Shown in pieces: positions 24,086 through 32,139 of a DNA stretch of 38,719 nt. The stretch's first letter is position 1; each line of letters opens with the position of its first letter. The position numbers and the translations under genes are program-made. The DNA is taken from contig CALMQS010000083.1 of assembly GCA_937871285.1 (NCBI GenBank), positions 1 to 38,719 of the forward strand. Direction: 5' to 3'. The notes under the pieces were generated by a model. The model was given only the letters and a program-made list of their open reading frames with translations, had not been told where the DNA came from and made no database searches. The DNA comes from an uncultured Sphingobacteriales bacterium (GTDB lineage: Bacteria; Bacteroidota; Bacteroidia; Chitinophagales; Chitinophagaceae).

Positions 24086-25270
24086 ATGAATATTAAAGAA
24101 AAGGAAAGGCTTTGGAATAAAAATTTTATCATTACCTGTCTCACTTATTTCCTGGTTGCCTGTTCCTTTAATCTTTTAATGCCAACTATTCCGCTCTTTT
24201 TGTCGGGAGAGTTGGGAGTGTCTCCGTCTAAGATCGGAGTGGTGCTTTCGTCTTATGCCGCCGCCCTTTTAATCATCCGTCCGTTTAGCGGATATTTAGT
24301 GGATGTTTATGCAAGAAAGCCACTCTTAGTATTGGGCATCAGTTTGTTTGTGCTTACATTTTTAGGCTACTACTTTGCGGTCTCGGTTTTGTTTTTTATT
24401 ATGCTGCGGTTCGTTCATGGATTGTTCTGGGGATTGTCTTCCGTTTCTGCAAACACGGTAGCTATTGACATCATTCCTGCATCACGGCGTGCGGAAGGTG
24501 TTGGCTATTTTGGCGTTAATACCAATATTGCTATGGCAATAGCTCCCTACGTTGCGGTACAGATATATGATGCATACCATTTTAATGCATTGATTTCATC
24601 TGCCCTGTTCATGGGGTCCCTCTCCATTGTAACATCCCTCTTCATCAAAGTGCCTTATAGAAAAAAGCTGGACAAGATTCCGCCGATTTCCCTGGACCGG
24701 TTTATTTTGGTGAGAGCGATCCCTATTTTCCTGAATCAACTGCTTCTGGCTTTCGGCTGGGGCACTTTGGTGGCTTTTGCCGTTTTATATGGGAAGGGCA
24801 TAGGCATAAAAAATTCAGGGATTTTTTTCCTGTTTTTAGCCGGAGGAATTGTATTTTCCAGGGTTACCTCCGGTAAACTGGTTGACCGCGGATACCTGCA
24901 CCAGGTAATGGCTGTGGCTATATTGCTGATTAGCGGGGGATATGTGGGGTTCGCCCTGGTGCATGATATATATATTTATTGTATTGCTGCTTTTTTGATC
25001 GGTACCGGATATGGAACGCTCTTCCCGGCTTTGCAGACCATTTATATAAATATGGCTCCGGCTTCTAAACGCGGTACTGCCAATTCTACCTATTTAACCG
25101 GCTTTGACCTGGGCATTGGAACCGGCATGCTGGTGGGCGCCTGGTTAGCCGACATTTTTGGATTTGCCAATATGTTTTTAATTACAGGAGGACTGAGTTT
25201 TGTTGCACTCTTTATTTATTGGTTTAATTCGAGGCACGTATATGAGAAAGGCCGGATCATATGCCCGTAA
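24086..25270 (+). CDS. major facilitator superfamily transporter
   Basis: A 394-residue membrane transporter with about twelve hydrophobic helices in two halves. The family loop motif A is seen as GYLVDVYARKPLL (about 71-83), and a second-half counterpart reads GKLVDRGYLH. Family kin export drugs, sugars or metabolites; the substrate is unknown. ATG 24086 follows an AT-rich leader. The gene ends converging on the S46 peptidase gene with 118 bases between stops, in which I see no terminator. Confidence 0.9.
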   Translation: MNIKEKERLWNKNFIITCLTYFLVACSFNLLMPTIPLFLSGELGVSPSKIGVVLSSYAAALLIIRPFSGYLVDVYARKPLLVLGISLFVLTFLGYYFAVSVLFFIMLRFVHGLFWGLSSVSANTVAIDIIPASRRAEGVGYFGVNTNIAMAIAPYVAVQIYDAYHFNALISSALFMGSLSIVTSLFIKVPYRKKLDKIPPISLDRFILVRAIPIFLNQLLLAFGWGTLVAFAVLYGKGIGIKNSGIFFLFLAGGIVFSRVTSGKLVDRGYLHQVMAVAILLISGGYVGFALVHDIYIYCIAAFLIGTGYGTLFPALQTIYINMAPASKRGTANSTYLTGFDLGIGTGMLVGAWLADIFGFANMFLITGGLSFVALFIYWFNSRHVYEKGRIICP

Positions 25271-25388
25271 AGTTCAGCCACAGCACAGGATGGTTTTGGA
25301 GGCAGGCGTTTGTTTAAGCAGAACTAAGCATGCCCCAAATGCATAAATAATTAAAAGCCATCGGTGCTAAACTTTTTTCCTGCTGCTT

Positions 25389-27554
25389 TTAAGGCTGCTT
25401 TACTAACTTTAATTCTTTGATAATATTGCCTGCACCACCCAGCTTTTCAATGCACCATAATACATAGCGTATATCCACGCAAATGCTCCGGTTCATGTCT
25501 TTATCAAAAGCGAGCTTATGGCTTAGCGCTTCATAATTGCCGTCAAAGGCCAGCCCGATTAAATTGCCATTTGCATCTATTACAGGAGAACCCGAATTGC
25601 CGCCTGTGATATCGTTATTGGTGATGAAGCACACTACCAGGTCGTTCAGCCTTTTGTCAATATACTGTCCAAAATCTTTTTTCTTTACCAGCTCAATCAG
25701 TTTAGGAGGAAGATCAAACTCGTAATCGCCGGGGATGTATTTTTCCATAACCCCCTTCATGGTGCATACAATATCGTATTTTACTGCATCTCTCGGGCTG
25801 TAGCTCTTTACCGTACCATAGCTTACCCGCATTGTAAAAGTAGCGTCCGGGTACATTTTCTTTTTCGGATCCATTTGTATCACGCCTTTCAGGTATAAGC
25901 GCCCCAGGTCATTATTCCGGATATTGAACCGTTGAAAAAGCGGTTCATATTTAGTATTATAGTTCTTTACAAACCCGCCGGCATAAATATATGCAGGATC
26001 ATTTTGAAGTGCTACGGCATCCGGCTTGTTCATGAATGCCTCCCATTTTGCATCGTTCAGTAAAATGGTGTTGCTGAATACAGCCAGGGCCCAGTTTTTA
26101 TAAGTGCCGGCATCATTCAAATCGCCGTACGCGGTTTTTATTTTTTCATAAAAGCCAACAGGATGCTGGGCTTTGTCAATATCGGTGTAAAACATGTGGC
26201 ATGTTGCAGCCATTATGCGCTGGTCGGAAATGATATCCGCACCATCCTTAAACTTTTTTCTTGCCGCGTCTGCCGCTTCAAGCCCCTGCTTAACTATTGC
26301 CGCGTCTGCACCCTGCTTCAGCATATCGCTTTCCACCTTTATAAGTGTGGCCGCGAACTTAGCCAGTGAAGCGCCCAGAATACCCTCGTTAATGTATACC
26401 CTGTGTTTGGCATAGGGTTTCCATGCATCGTATACTTTAGGCCATGCGGTAAATATATTTTCAAATTCAGGCTTGCCTTCAGCCCATTGAATAAAGCGGG
26501 CTTCTTCTTCCTGCTTTTTTTCGTAGATATGATATTTAAGCAATTGCTTGGTTTCACCATCATAAAATTTCCAGTAGTTGGCTACGCCTGCATACATAGG
26601 GGCCAACCGGAGCTTTACCGCAGGGTCTTTTTTCATTTCCTCAAACATTGCTTTCAGGCGTATGTCCCGTAGATTTACAAGGCTGGGATTAGTGATATCT
26701 GTTGCCAGCTTTATACCATACGATGTTTCATAACGGTTCGTGCTGCCGGGGTAACCATAAATCATGGCATAATCGCCGTCTTTTACGCCTTTAATAGAAA
26801 TGGGTAAAAAATGTTTGGGCCTAAGTGGTATATTATCTGCGGCATAAGCAGCGGGTTCGCCGTTGGGTCCTGCATATACCCGAAACACGGAAAAATCACC
26901 GGTATGCCGCGGCCACTCCCAATTGTCGGTATCGCCGCCAAACTTACCCACGCTCTCAGGCGGGGCGCCAACCAGCCGTACATCGTTGTATTGCTGGTAT
27001 ACAAAAACAAGGAATTGATTCCCTTTGAAAAGCGCGCTTACCCTGGCCTGTACATTTTTAAGCGGATCGGAATATTTTTCATTAACCTGCGCTATAAGGT
27101 CGCTTTGCTTTCCGGAGCGGTCATCTGCACTTAGTCCTTCTAATGCCGGCGCGATTTCTTCTGTTACATCTTCAATTTTCAGCAGGAACTGAACGCTGAG
27201 CCCTGCGGCAGGAATTTCCTGCTTTTTATCATATGCCCAAAAGCCATCACGCAGGTAGTTGTGCTGTAAATCGCTGGCAGCCGTTATAGCTCCGTAGCCA
27301 CAATGATGATTGGTAAACAGCAGCCCTTCATTGCTTACCATTTCGCCGGTGCAGCCTCCGCCAAAAATAACAATAGCATCTTTTAGCGACGCTTTATTGA
27401 TGCTGTATAATTGCTCGGAACTGAGTTTAAGCCCCCGCTTAACCATATCGGCATATACCTGTTTGCCAAGCAGCAGCGGAAGCCACATGCCCTCATCGGC
27501 ATAGGTTCTGCCTAAAGAAACAAACAGTACAACTGTAATAAGGAATTGCTTCAT
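25389..27554 (-). CDS. S46 family dipeptidyl peptidase, DPP7-like
   Basis: A 721-residue exported dipeptidyl peptidase of family S46, which removes N-terminal dipeptides from peptides in the periplasm. The signal peptide is MKQFLITVVLFVSLGRTYA, and ATG 27554 is chosen over a TTG at 27578. The catalytic triad motifs are present: NHHCGYG (His about 83-84), DNWEWPRHTGDFSVFRVY (Asp) and GGNSGSPV (Ser about 654). FDGN at about 670-673 carries Gly where DPP11 enzymes have Arg, suggesting the broad, hydrophobic P1 preference of DPP7. The gene is monocistronic, 110 bases after the exported small-protein gene. Confidence 0.95.
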   Translation of the reverse strand: MKQFLITVVLFVSLGRTYADEGMWLPLLLGKQVYADMVKRGLKLSSEQLYSINKASLKDAIVIFGGGCTGEMVSNEGLLFTNHHCGYGAITAASDLQHNYLRDGFWAYDKKQEIPAAGLSVQFLLKIEDVTEEIAPALEGLSADDRSGKQSDLIAQVNEKYSDPLKNVQARVSALFKGNQFLVFVYQQYNDVRLVGAPPESVGKFGGDTDNWEWPRHTGDFSVFRVYAGPNGEPAAYAADNIPLRPKHFLPISIKGVKDGDYAMIYGYPGSTNRYETSYGIKLATDITNPSLVNLRDIRLKAMFEEMKKDPAVKLRLAPMYAGVANYWKFYDGETKQLLKYHIYEKKQEEEARFIQWAEGKPEFENIFTAWPKVYDAWKPYAKHRVYINEGILGASLAKFAATLIKVESDMLKQGADAAIVKQGLEAADAARKKFKDGADIISDQRIMAATCHMFYTDIDKAQHPVGFYEKIKTAYGDLNDAGTYKNWALAVFSNTILLNDAKWEAFMNKPDAVALQNDPAYIYAGGFVKNYNTKYEPLFQRFNIRNNDLGRLYLKGVIQMDPKKKMYPDATFTMRVSYGTVKSYSPRDAVKYDIVCTMKGVMEKYIPGDYEFDLPPKLIELVKKKDFGQYIDKRLNDLVVCFITNNDITGGNSGSPVIDANGNLIGLAFDGNYEALSHKLAFDKDMNRSICVDIRYVLWCIEKLGGAGNIIKELKLVKQP

Positions 27555-27621
27555 GGCGCTTTCAATTTTACACAACAAACCTACTGTAAATATTGAAAGT
27601 AAACGCCTGTAGCAATAGGTA

Positions 27622-27652
27622 ATTTACGGGCAGGTATTACCCACCCGTAAAT
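27622..27652. terminator. 9-bp hairpin between the S46 peptidase and the small-protein gene
   Basis: ATTTACGGG (27622-27630) and CCCGTAAAT (27644-27652) form a perfect stem around a 13-base loop. On the minus strand it follows the stop of the 136-residue exported protein gene by 12 bases, so it could end that transcript. There is no long T-run, so the terminator call is uncertain. Confidence 0.45.
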
Positions 27653-27664
27653 GTACCGGAATGA

Positions 27665-28075
27665 TTATTGTAATTTCTTAACCACTACATCTTCTACCGT
27701 GCGTGTTTGGGTGCTAACCTCAAAGGTTTCCGAATGCCTGTTCTTCTTATCACTGATGATAAAAATAAGCTTACCGGTCTCCGTTTTAGGAAGAATAAAT
27801 TTCTTGTTGAATTTACTGTCTGTAAAAGCACCCTGGAAAAGCGTTCCTCCGTTTTCATCCTTAATGGTTACGAAAAACCTGGCAGCATTAACATTGTTGT
27901 ATGTTACGGTAAACATCAATGACTGATCCTGCGCCCCCAGGTATTGAATATCGGCCGACTTTTCGAACGGGTCAGCGCTCAGAAAGGAATGCGCTGCAGC
28001 CGGGATGGTTATTGCTGCAACAGCGATAGCTAATAAAGATTTACGGACAATTGAAAAAAAAGTACGTGATTCCAT
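27665..28075 (-). CDS. small exported protein of unknown function
   Basis: A 136-residue protein with an N-terminal signal (about 1-28, RKSLLAIAVAAITIPAAAHS) and a mature part that looks like a single beta-sandwich: alternating strands such as SLMFTVTYNNVNAARFFVTI, GGTLFQGAFTDSKFNKKFIL and GKLIFIISDKKNRHSETFEV. It resembles the small exported beta-rich proteins found widely in Chitinophagales, but I cannot name a family. It is flanked by the S46 gene and by hisS on the same strand, each with its own gap. Confidence 0.7.
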   Translation of the reverse strand: MESRTFFSIVRKSLLAIAVAAITIPAAAHSFLSADPFEKSADIQYLGAQDQSLMFTVTYNNVNAARFFVTIKDENGGTLFQGAFTDSKFNKKFILPKTETGKLIFIISDKKNRHSETFEVSTQTRTVEDVVVKKLQ

Positions 28076-28227
28076 ATGTATTTGTTTTTAGTTTACTTCT
28101 TTGCATGGAAGCAATCATGCGCAGTCATATGGCATTCATGTGTTATTGTACTATAGCAACCGGAGGACTATATATGACTAAGTTGCGTATGGTGGGCAAG
28201 ACCTGAGCAGGCAGCAATTTGTTAAAG

Positions 28228-28235
28228 CAAAAGTA
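28228..28235 (-). promoter_or_regulatory. candidate -7 box TACTTTTG for the small exported protein gene
   Basis: TACTTTTG is an exact TAnnTTTG match on the minus strand, about 153 bases before ATG 28075. It would give a long leader, and the 218-base gap holds no gene. A -33 TTTG at the right distance is not seen. Confidence 0.35.
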
Positions 28236-28293
28236 GATTGCAAATATGAACCGAAAGTTACGGGCGCCTTAAAAGCAGGTTAAAGATGTGTGA

Positions 28294-29661
28294 TCAAAAA
28301 GAATAGTGAGGCAGATCGGGCAAGGCTACAGCAGTTTGTTCCCCGGTTCCCAATTTTTTTATAACACAGGTATTGCTTTCCAGTTCACGGCTGCCGATCA
28401 TTATTGCGTAAGCGATATGTTTTCTTTCCGCATATTTGAACTGCCTGTCGAATTTAGCCTGCTGGTGGTATAATTCGCAGGATATGCCTCTATCCCGCAG
28501 TTCCTGCATCAGGGAGAATGCTTTTTTACTTTCCGCTTCGCCTAAGTTAAAAAACAGTACCTGTGTGCCGCTATGCACTTCCTGAGGAAATAATTTCAGT
28601 TCTTCCATTACATCGTATATCCTGTCAATGCCAAACGAAATGCCTACTCCCGGGATACCGGGCACATCAAATAAGCCGGTAAGATCATCATAACGGCCAC
28701 CACCGCCAATGCTGCCCATTTGAACATTTTTTGCTTTCACTTCAAAAATGGTCCCTGTGTAATAGTTCAGTCCGCGGGCTAATGTAAAGTCAATGCTGAG
28801 CTCTTGTATAATATTTGCTGATGGCAGGTAGTGTAATATATATTCAAGTTCTTCTATACCTTTTACCCCTGTAATGGATGTGCCAAGCAGCTCTCTTATT
28901 TTATTGATCTTTTCTGTGTTATCACCATCAATATCTAAATATTGTCCAATAATAGCAACCTGGTTTTCGTTCAACCCCCTTTGTAATAATTCTTCTTTCA
29001 CTTTTTCAATCCCTATCTTATCTAATTTATCAATGGCAATGGTGATATCCGTTAATTTGTCTGTGCCACCGCATAATTCGGCCAGGGCCGATAATATTTT
29101 CCTGCTGTTGATCTTGATGTCAACATCAATTTTTAATTTCCGGAATACCGTGGCATAGATATTGGCGAGCTCTACTTCATTTAATAAAGAAGTGCTGCCT
29201 ACCACATCCGCATCGCATTGATAAAATTCACGGTATCTTCCTTTTTGCGGCCGGTCGGCCCGCCACACCGGCTGCACCTGGTAGCGTTTAAACGGGAACG
29301 TGAGCTGCCCGTGATTCATTGCTACATAACGGGCAAACGGAATGGTGAGATCATATTTTAAAGCGCGTTCTGTAAGGTTTTTATCATTCTTTCCCTGCAA
29401 TACATTTTCAAAAGCTGTTCTTGCCTTATCCGTGTTTTTAGGATCACTCAATCCATTGTTCAGGATTTTAAAGATCAGCTTATCCCCCTCCTCTCCATAC
29501 TTTCCCATCAGCGTATCTAAGTTCTCCATTGCGGGCGTTTCCAACGGTTCAAAACCATACAGCTCAAATACGTTTTTAATAATATGGATGATGTGGTTTC
29601 TTTTCCGGACAACGCTCGCGCTGAAATCCCTGGTGCCCTGTGGAATGGAGGCTTTGCTCAT
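28294..29661 (-). CDS. hisS: histidine--tRNA ligase
   Basis: Class II aminoacyl-tRNA synthetase that charges tRNA-His. The 455-residue product shows motif 1 and the N-terminal IPQGTRDFSA, motif 2 in VWRADRPQKGRYREFYQCD, the histidyl-specific LARGLNYYTGTIFEV, motif 3 in GVGISFGIDRIYDVM, and a C-terminal anticodon-binding domain (last 90 residues). Length and order match the family. It follows the tyrosine phosphatase gene by 24 bases on the same strand, so the two are probably co-transcribed. Confidence 0.97.
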   Translation of the reverse strand: MSKASIPQGTRDFSASVVRKRNHIIHIIKNVFELYGFEPLETPAMENLDTLMGKYGEEGDKLIFKILNNGLSDPKNTDKARTAFENVLQGKNDKNLTERALKYDLTIPFARYVAMNHGQLTFPFKRYQVQPVWRADRPQKGRYREFYQCDADVVGSTSLLNEVELANIYATVFRKLKIDVDIKINSRKILSALAELCGGTDKLTDITIAIDKLDKIGIEKVKEELLQRGLNENQVAIIGQYLDIDGDNTEKINKIRELLGTSITGVKGIEELEYILHYLPSANIIQELSIDFTLARGLNYYTGTIFEVKAKNVQMGSIGGGGRYDDLTGLFDVPGIPGVGISFGIDRIYDVMEELKLFPQEVHSGTQVLFFNLGEAESKKAFSLMQELRDRGISCELYHQQAKFDRQFKYAERKHIAYAIMIGSRELESNTCVIKKLGTGEQTAVALPDLPHYSF

Positions 29662-29685
29662 GCTGCTGCAATATTAAGGGTAAAG

Positions 29686-30153
29686 TTATTTTGATAATAA
29701 GGCATAGTGTTCAATGATCTTATCGCATGCTTTGTCAATCATCTCAAATACTTTGTGGTAGCCCGGCTCCGGTCCGTACCAGGGATCGGGTACATCAATA
29801 TTGCGGCCGGGATATACTTCGTTCATCAGTAGCTTCACTTTTGTTGCATTGAATTTTTTTCCTGCTCTCCATTTTATTTCATCTACCACATCTTCGGCCA
29901 TGGCATAAATGATATCAAATTCGTCAAAATCATTGCCCGTAATGTTTCTTGCCCGCTGCCCGCTGATATCTATACCATTCAGGAGCGCTACTTTTTGCGA
30001 CAGGCGATGCGGAGCTTCGCCCGCATGATAGCCGTTGGTGCCGGCGCTGTCTACTATCCAGTTCAGCCCCGCCAGCTCTATTTTCTGTTCCATGATGCCT
30101 TCCGCCAGCGGACTTCTGCAAATATTGCCGAGGCATACCATTAATATCTTCAT
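29686..30153 (-). CDS. low-molecular-weight protein-tyrosine phosphatase
   Basis: A 155-residue phosphatase. The catalytic P-loop is CLGNICRSP (C7, R13; C-x5-R-S) and the general-acid loop is DPWYG near residue 118. The fold is complete. It may dephosphorylate exopolysaccharide tyrosine kinases or arsenate-like substrates; the target is unknown. ATG 30153 puts the P-loop at the N-terminus as the family requires, whereas an in-frame TTG at 30171 does not. It is immediately upstream of hisS. Confidence 0.93.
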   Translation of the reverse strand: MKILMVCLGNICRSPLAEGIMEQKIELAGLNWIVDSAGTNGYHAGEAPHRLSQKVALLNGIDISGQRARNITGNDFDEFDIIYAMAEDVVDEIKWRAGKKFNATKVKLLMNEVYPGRNIDVPDPWYGPEPGYHKVFEMIDKACDKIIEHYALLSK

Positions 30154-30168
30154 AGTTAAAAATCGGGG

Positions 30169-30176
30169 CAAAGGTA
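30169..30176 (-). promoter_or_regulatory. -7 box TACCTTTG for the phosphatase-hisS operon
   Basis: An exact TAnnTTTG match (minus strand) 15 bases before the ATG of the phosphatase gene, at the usual place for a short leader in this phylum. The -33 element is not clear. Confidence 0.5.
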
Positions 30177-30485
30177 AACCTTAGTATTTGAGATTTGAAA
30201 TTTATGCGGCTATCAGGTATGAGGAGCTATCAGCTGTCAGATAAGGTGAATAACTACTAACAATAGGATGGATACTTCTTTCACCTCTTCCCTGAGTTTT
30301 TAGTTTATCGTTTTTAGTTTATGGTTGCATTTCGCTTCGAATTTCGAACTTTCTGCTTCGGATTTAATATTTGTATTCTATTTGTTTCTTGTTATTTGTC
30401 TTCTTGTGCTTTCCTCTGTATTTCTTTCGGATTTCGAATTTCCTGCTTCGTATTTTATCACGTATATTAGTTGAAAGGGAAACGT
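30177..30485. repeat. AT-rich intergenic repeats left of the serine hydrolase gene
   Basis: The gap has no gene. It holds ATTTGAGATTTGAAA at 30186-30200 (recurs at 32057), a 14-bp tandem unit GTTTTTAGTTTAT(C/G) at 30296-30323, and repeated TTCGAATTTCGAACTTTC, CTGCTTCGGATTT and TCGAATTTCCTGCTTCG words up to 30450. These resemble short-period degenerate repeats elsewhere in the window. Confidence 0.6.
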
Positions 30486-32057
30486 ATGCACATGATCTCA
30501 CGGATACTAAGATACCTCCTGTTTTTTTTGCTGTTGCCTGTTGTAGTGGTACAGGCGCAGCAGGCTCCCGCATCAAATGCCGCCACCTACCAGCCTCCTG
30601 TTTTTAAAGATGATGCAAGAGTGGAAAAAATGAAGGCATTGTTCCCGGCAATAGAAAAAATGTATAAAGACTATGCACAGGAAAAGAAGTTCCCCGGAGT
30701 GGCCTTTGGCATTGTGGTAAACGACCGGCTGGTGTATACCGGCAATACAGGTTTTACAAACCTGGCTAAGAAAACACCTGTTAGTTCAGCCTCGCTGTTC
30801 CGGATTGCTTCTATGTCAAAAAGCCTCACAGCCATGGCTATCCTGAAATTGCGTGATGAAGGTAAGCTCAGGCTGGATGATGCAGCCAGCCGCTATATTC
30901 CTGCGCTGAAAGATGTGCGCCTGCTCACTACCGATGCGCCATCCATTACCATACGTGACCTCCTTACGCATTCCGCAGGCTTTCCGGAAGATAATCCCTG
31001 GGGCGACAGGCAATTGGATATTACCCACGGTGTATTTATGGCAATGTTAGAAAAAGGTATTTCTTTTTCTAACGTACCGGGAGTTGCTTACGAATACAGC
31101 AATATGGGTTTTGCCATGCTGGGGGAGATCATTGCCGTAGTTTCGGGAACATCATACCAGCAATATATTACCCGTAATATCCTGGAGCCATTGGGCATGA
31201 CGCATACCGGTTGGGAATATACCAAAGTGCCTGCCGCACTGCTGGCGCATGGCTACAGGTGGCTGAATGGTAACTGGCAGGAAGAGGAGCTGCTGCACGA
31301 CGGCGTGTATGGCGCAATGGGCGGCCTAATTACTTCAGTAGAAGATTTCAGCAGGTATATGGCTTTCCATTTATCCGCATGGCCGCCGCGCAATGATAAG
31401 GAAACGGGACCGGTTAAACGAAGCTCCGTTCGGGAAATGCAGCAGGCCTGGCGGTTTAATAATCTGTATGATCAATTTACCTATCCCAATGGACGTGCCT
31501 GTGCCATGGTAAACAGTTACGGCTACGGACTGCGCATCAGCAAAGATGGTGAAGGGAGAGCGTATGCAGGCCATTCCGGGGGGTTGCCCGGTTTTGGAAG
31601 TCAGTGGGTGATCATGCCGGAGTACGGCATAGGCGTTGTTGTATATGGCAATCTTACCTATGCAGGTATGAGTGCCATAAACTGGGCCGTGCTGGATACA
31701 TTGGTTATCGGTGCCAAATTGATGCCCCGGCAGTTGCCGGTATCGCCTGTACTGCAACAGCGAAAAGAAGCGCTGGTAAAATTGTTACCTGACTGGAACG
31801 GAGCTGAAGAAAGTAATATTTTCGCTGTCAATTTTTTTCCTGACCGCTCATTGGCTATCCGTAAAAAGCAAGCACAGGACGTATTTAAAAAAGCCGGGAA
31901 GATTGTTAATGTTACTGAACTGGTTCCGGAAAATCAATTGCGCGGCAGCTTTATACTACAGGGTGAAAAAGCGGGTATCGAAATTTATTTTACCCTCACG
32001 CCGGAAACCCCCGCCCTGATACAGCAGTTGGATATAAAAGAAGTGAAGAAGGAATGA
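30486..32057 (+). CDS. exported serine hydrolase (beta-lactamase/PBP-like family)
   Basis: A 523-residue protein of the class C beta-lactamase-related hydrolase superfamily (serine-dependent, penicillin-binding-protein fold). A signal peptide (ISRILRYLLFFLLLPVVVVQAQ) precedes the catalytic domain. The active-site motifs are SMSK (S109, K112), YSN (204-206) and HSGG near residue 360 in place of KTG, typical of the esterase/peptidase group. A C-terminal domain of about 110 residues follows. The ATG at 30486 has AAGGGAAA just before it, an unusually good ribosome site here. Substrate unknown; it could cut D-peptides or esters. It converges on the hexosaminidase gene. Confidence 0.9.
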   Translation: MHMISRILRYLLFFLLLPVVVVQAQQAPASNAATYQPPVFKDDARVEKMKALFPAIEKMYKDYAQEKKFPGVAFGIVVNDRLVYTGNTGFTNLAKKTPVSSASLFRIASMSKSLTAMAILKLRDEGKLRLDDAASRYIPALKDVRLLTTDAPSITIRDLLTHSAGFPEDNPWGDRQLDITHGVFMAMLEKGISFSNVPGVAYEYSNMGFAMLGEIIAVVSGTSYQQYITRNILEPLGMTHTGWEYTKVPAALLAHGYRWLNGNWQEEELLHDGVYGAMGGLITSVEDFSRYMAFHLSAWPPRNDKETGPVKRSSVREMQQAWRFNNLYDQFTYPNGRACAMVNSYGYGLRISKDGEGRAYAGHSGGLPGFGSQWVIMPEYGIGVVVYGNLTYAGMSAINWAVLDTLVIGAKLMPRQLPVSPVLQQRKEALVKLLPDWNGAEESNIFAVNFFPDRSLAIRKKQAQDVFKKAGKIVNVTELVPENQLRGSFILQGEKAGIEIYFTLTPETPALIQQLDIKEVKKE

Positions 32058-32125
32058 TTTGAGATTTGAAAATTTATGATTTGAAATGCCTGCTTCGAAC
32101 TTCAGATTTATATTCTTCGGACTTT
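32057..32125. repeat. AT-rich repeats right of the serine hydrolase gene
   Basis: ATTTGAGATTTGAAAA (32057 on, overlapping the last base of the TGA stop) repeats 30186-30206 with one extra A, and is followed by GCCTGCTTCGAACTTCAGATTT, close to the words at 30330-30450. The gap to the convergent hexosaminidase gene is otherwise empty. Confidence 0.55.
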
Positions 32126-32139
32126 ATGTTTGATTGACC

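Noticed and set aside
25271..25388. terminator between the convergent MFS and S46 genes
   Set aside because: No stem of six or more pairs with a T-run was found in the 118 bases.
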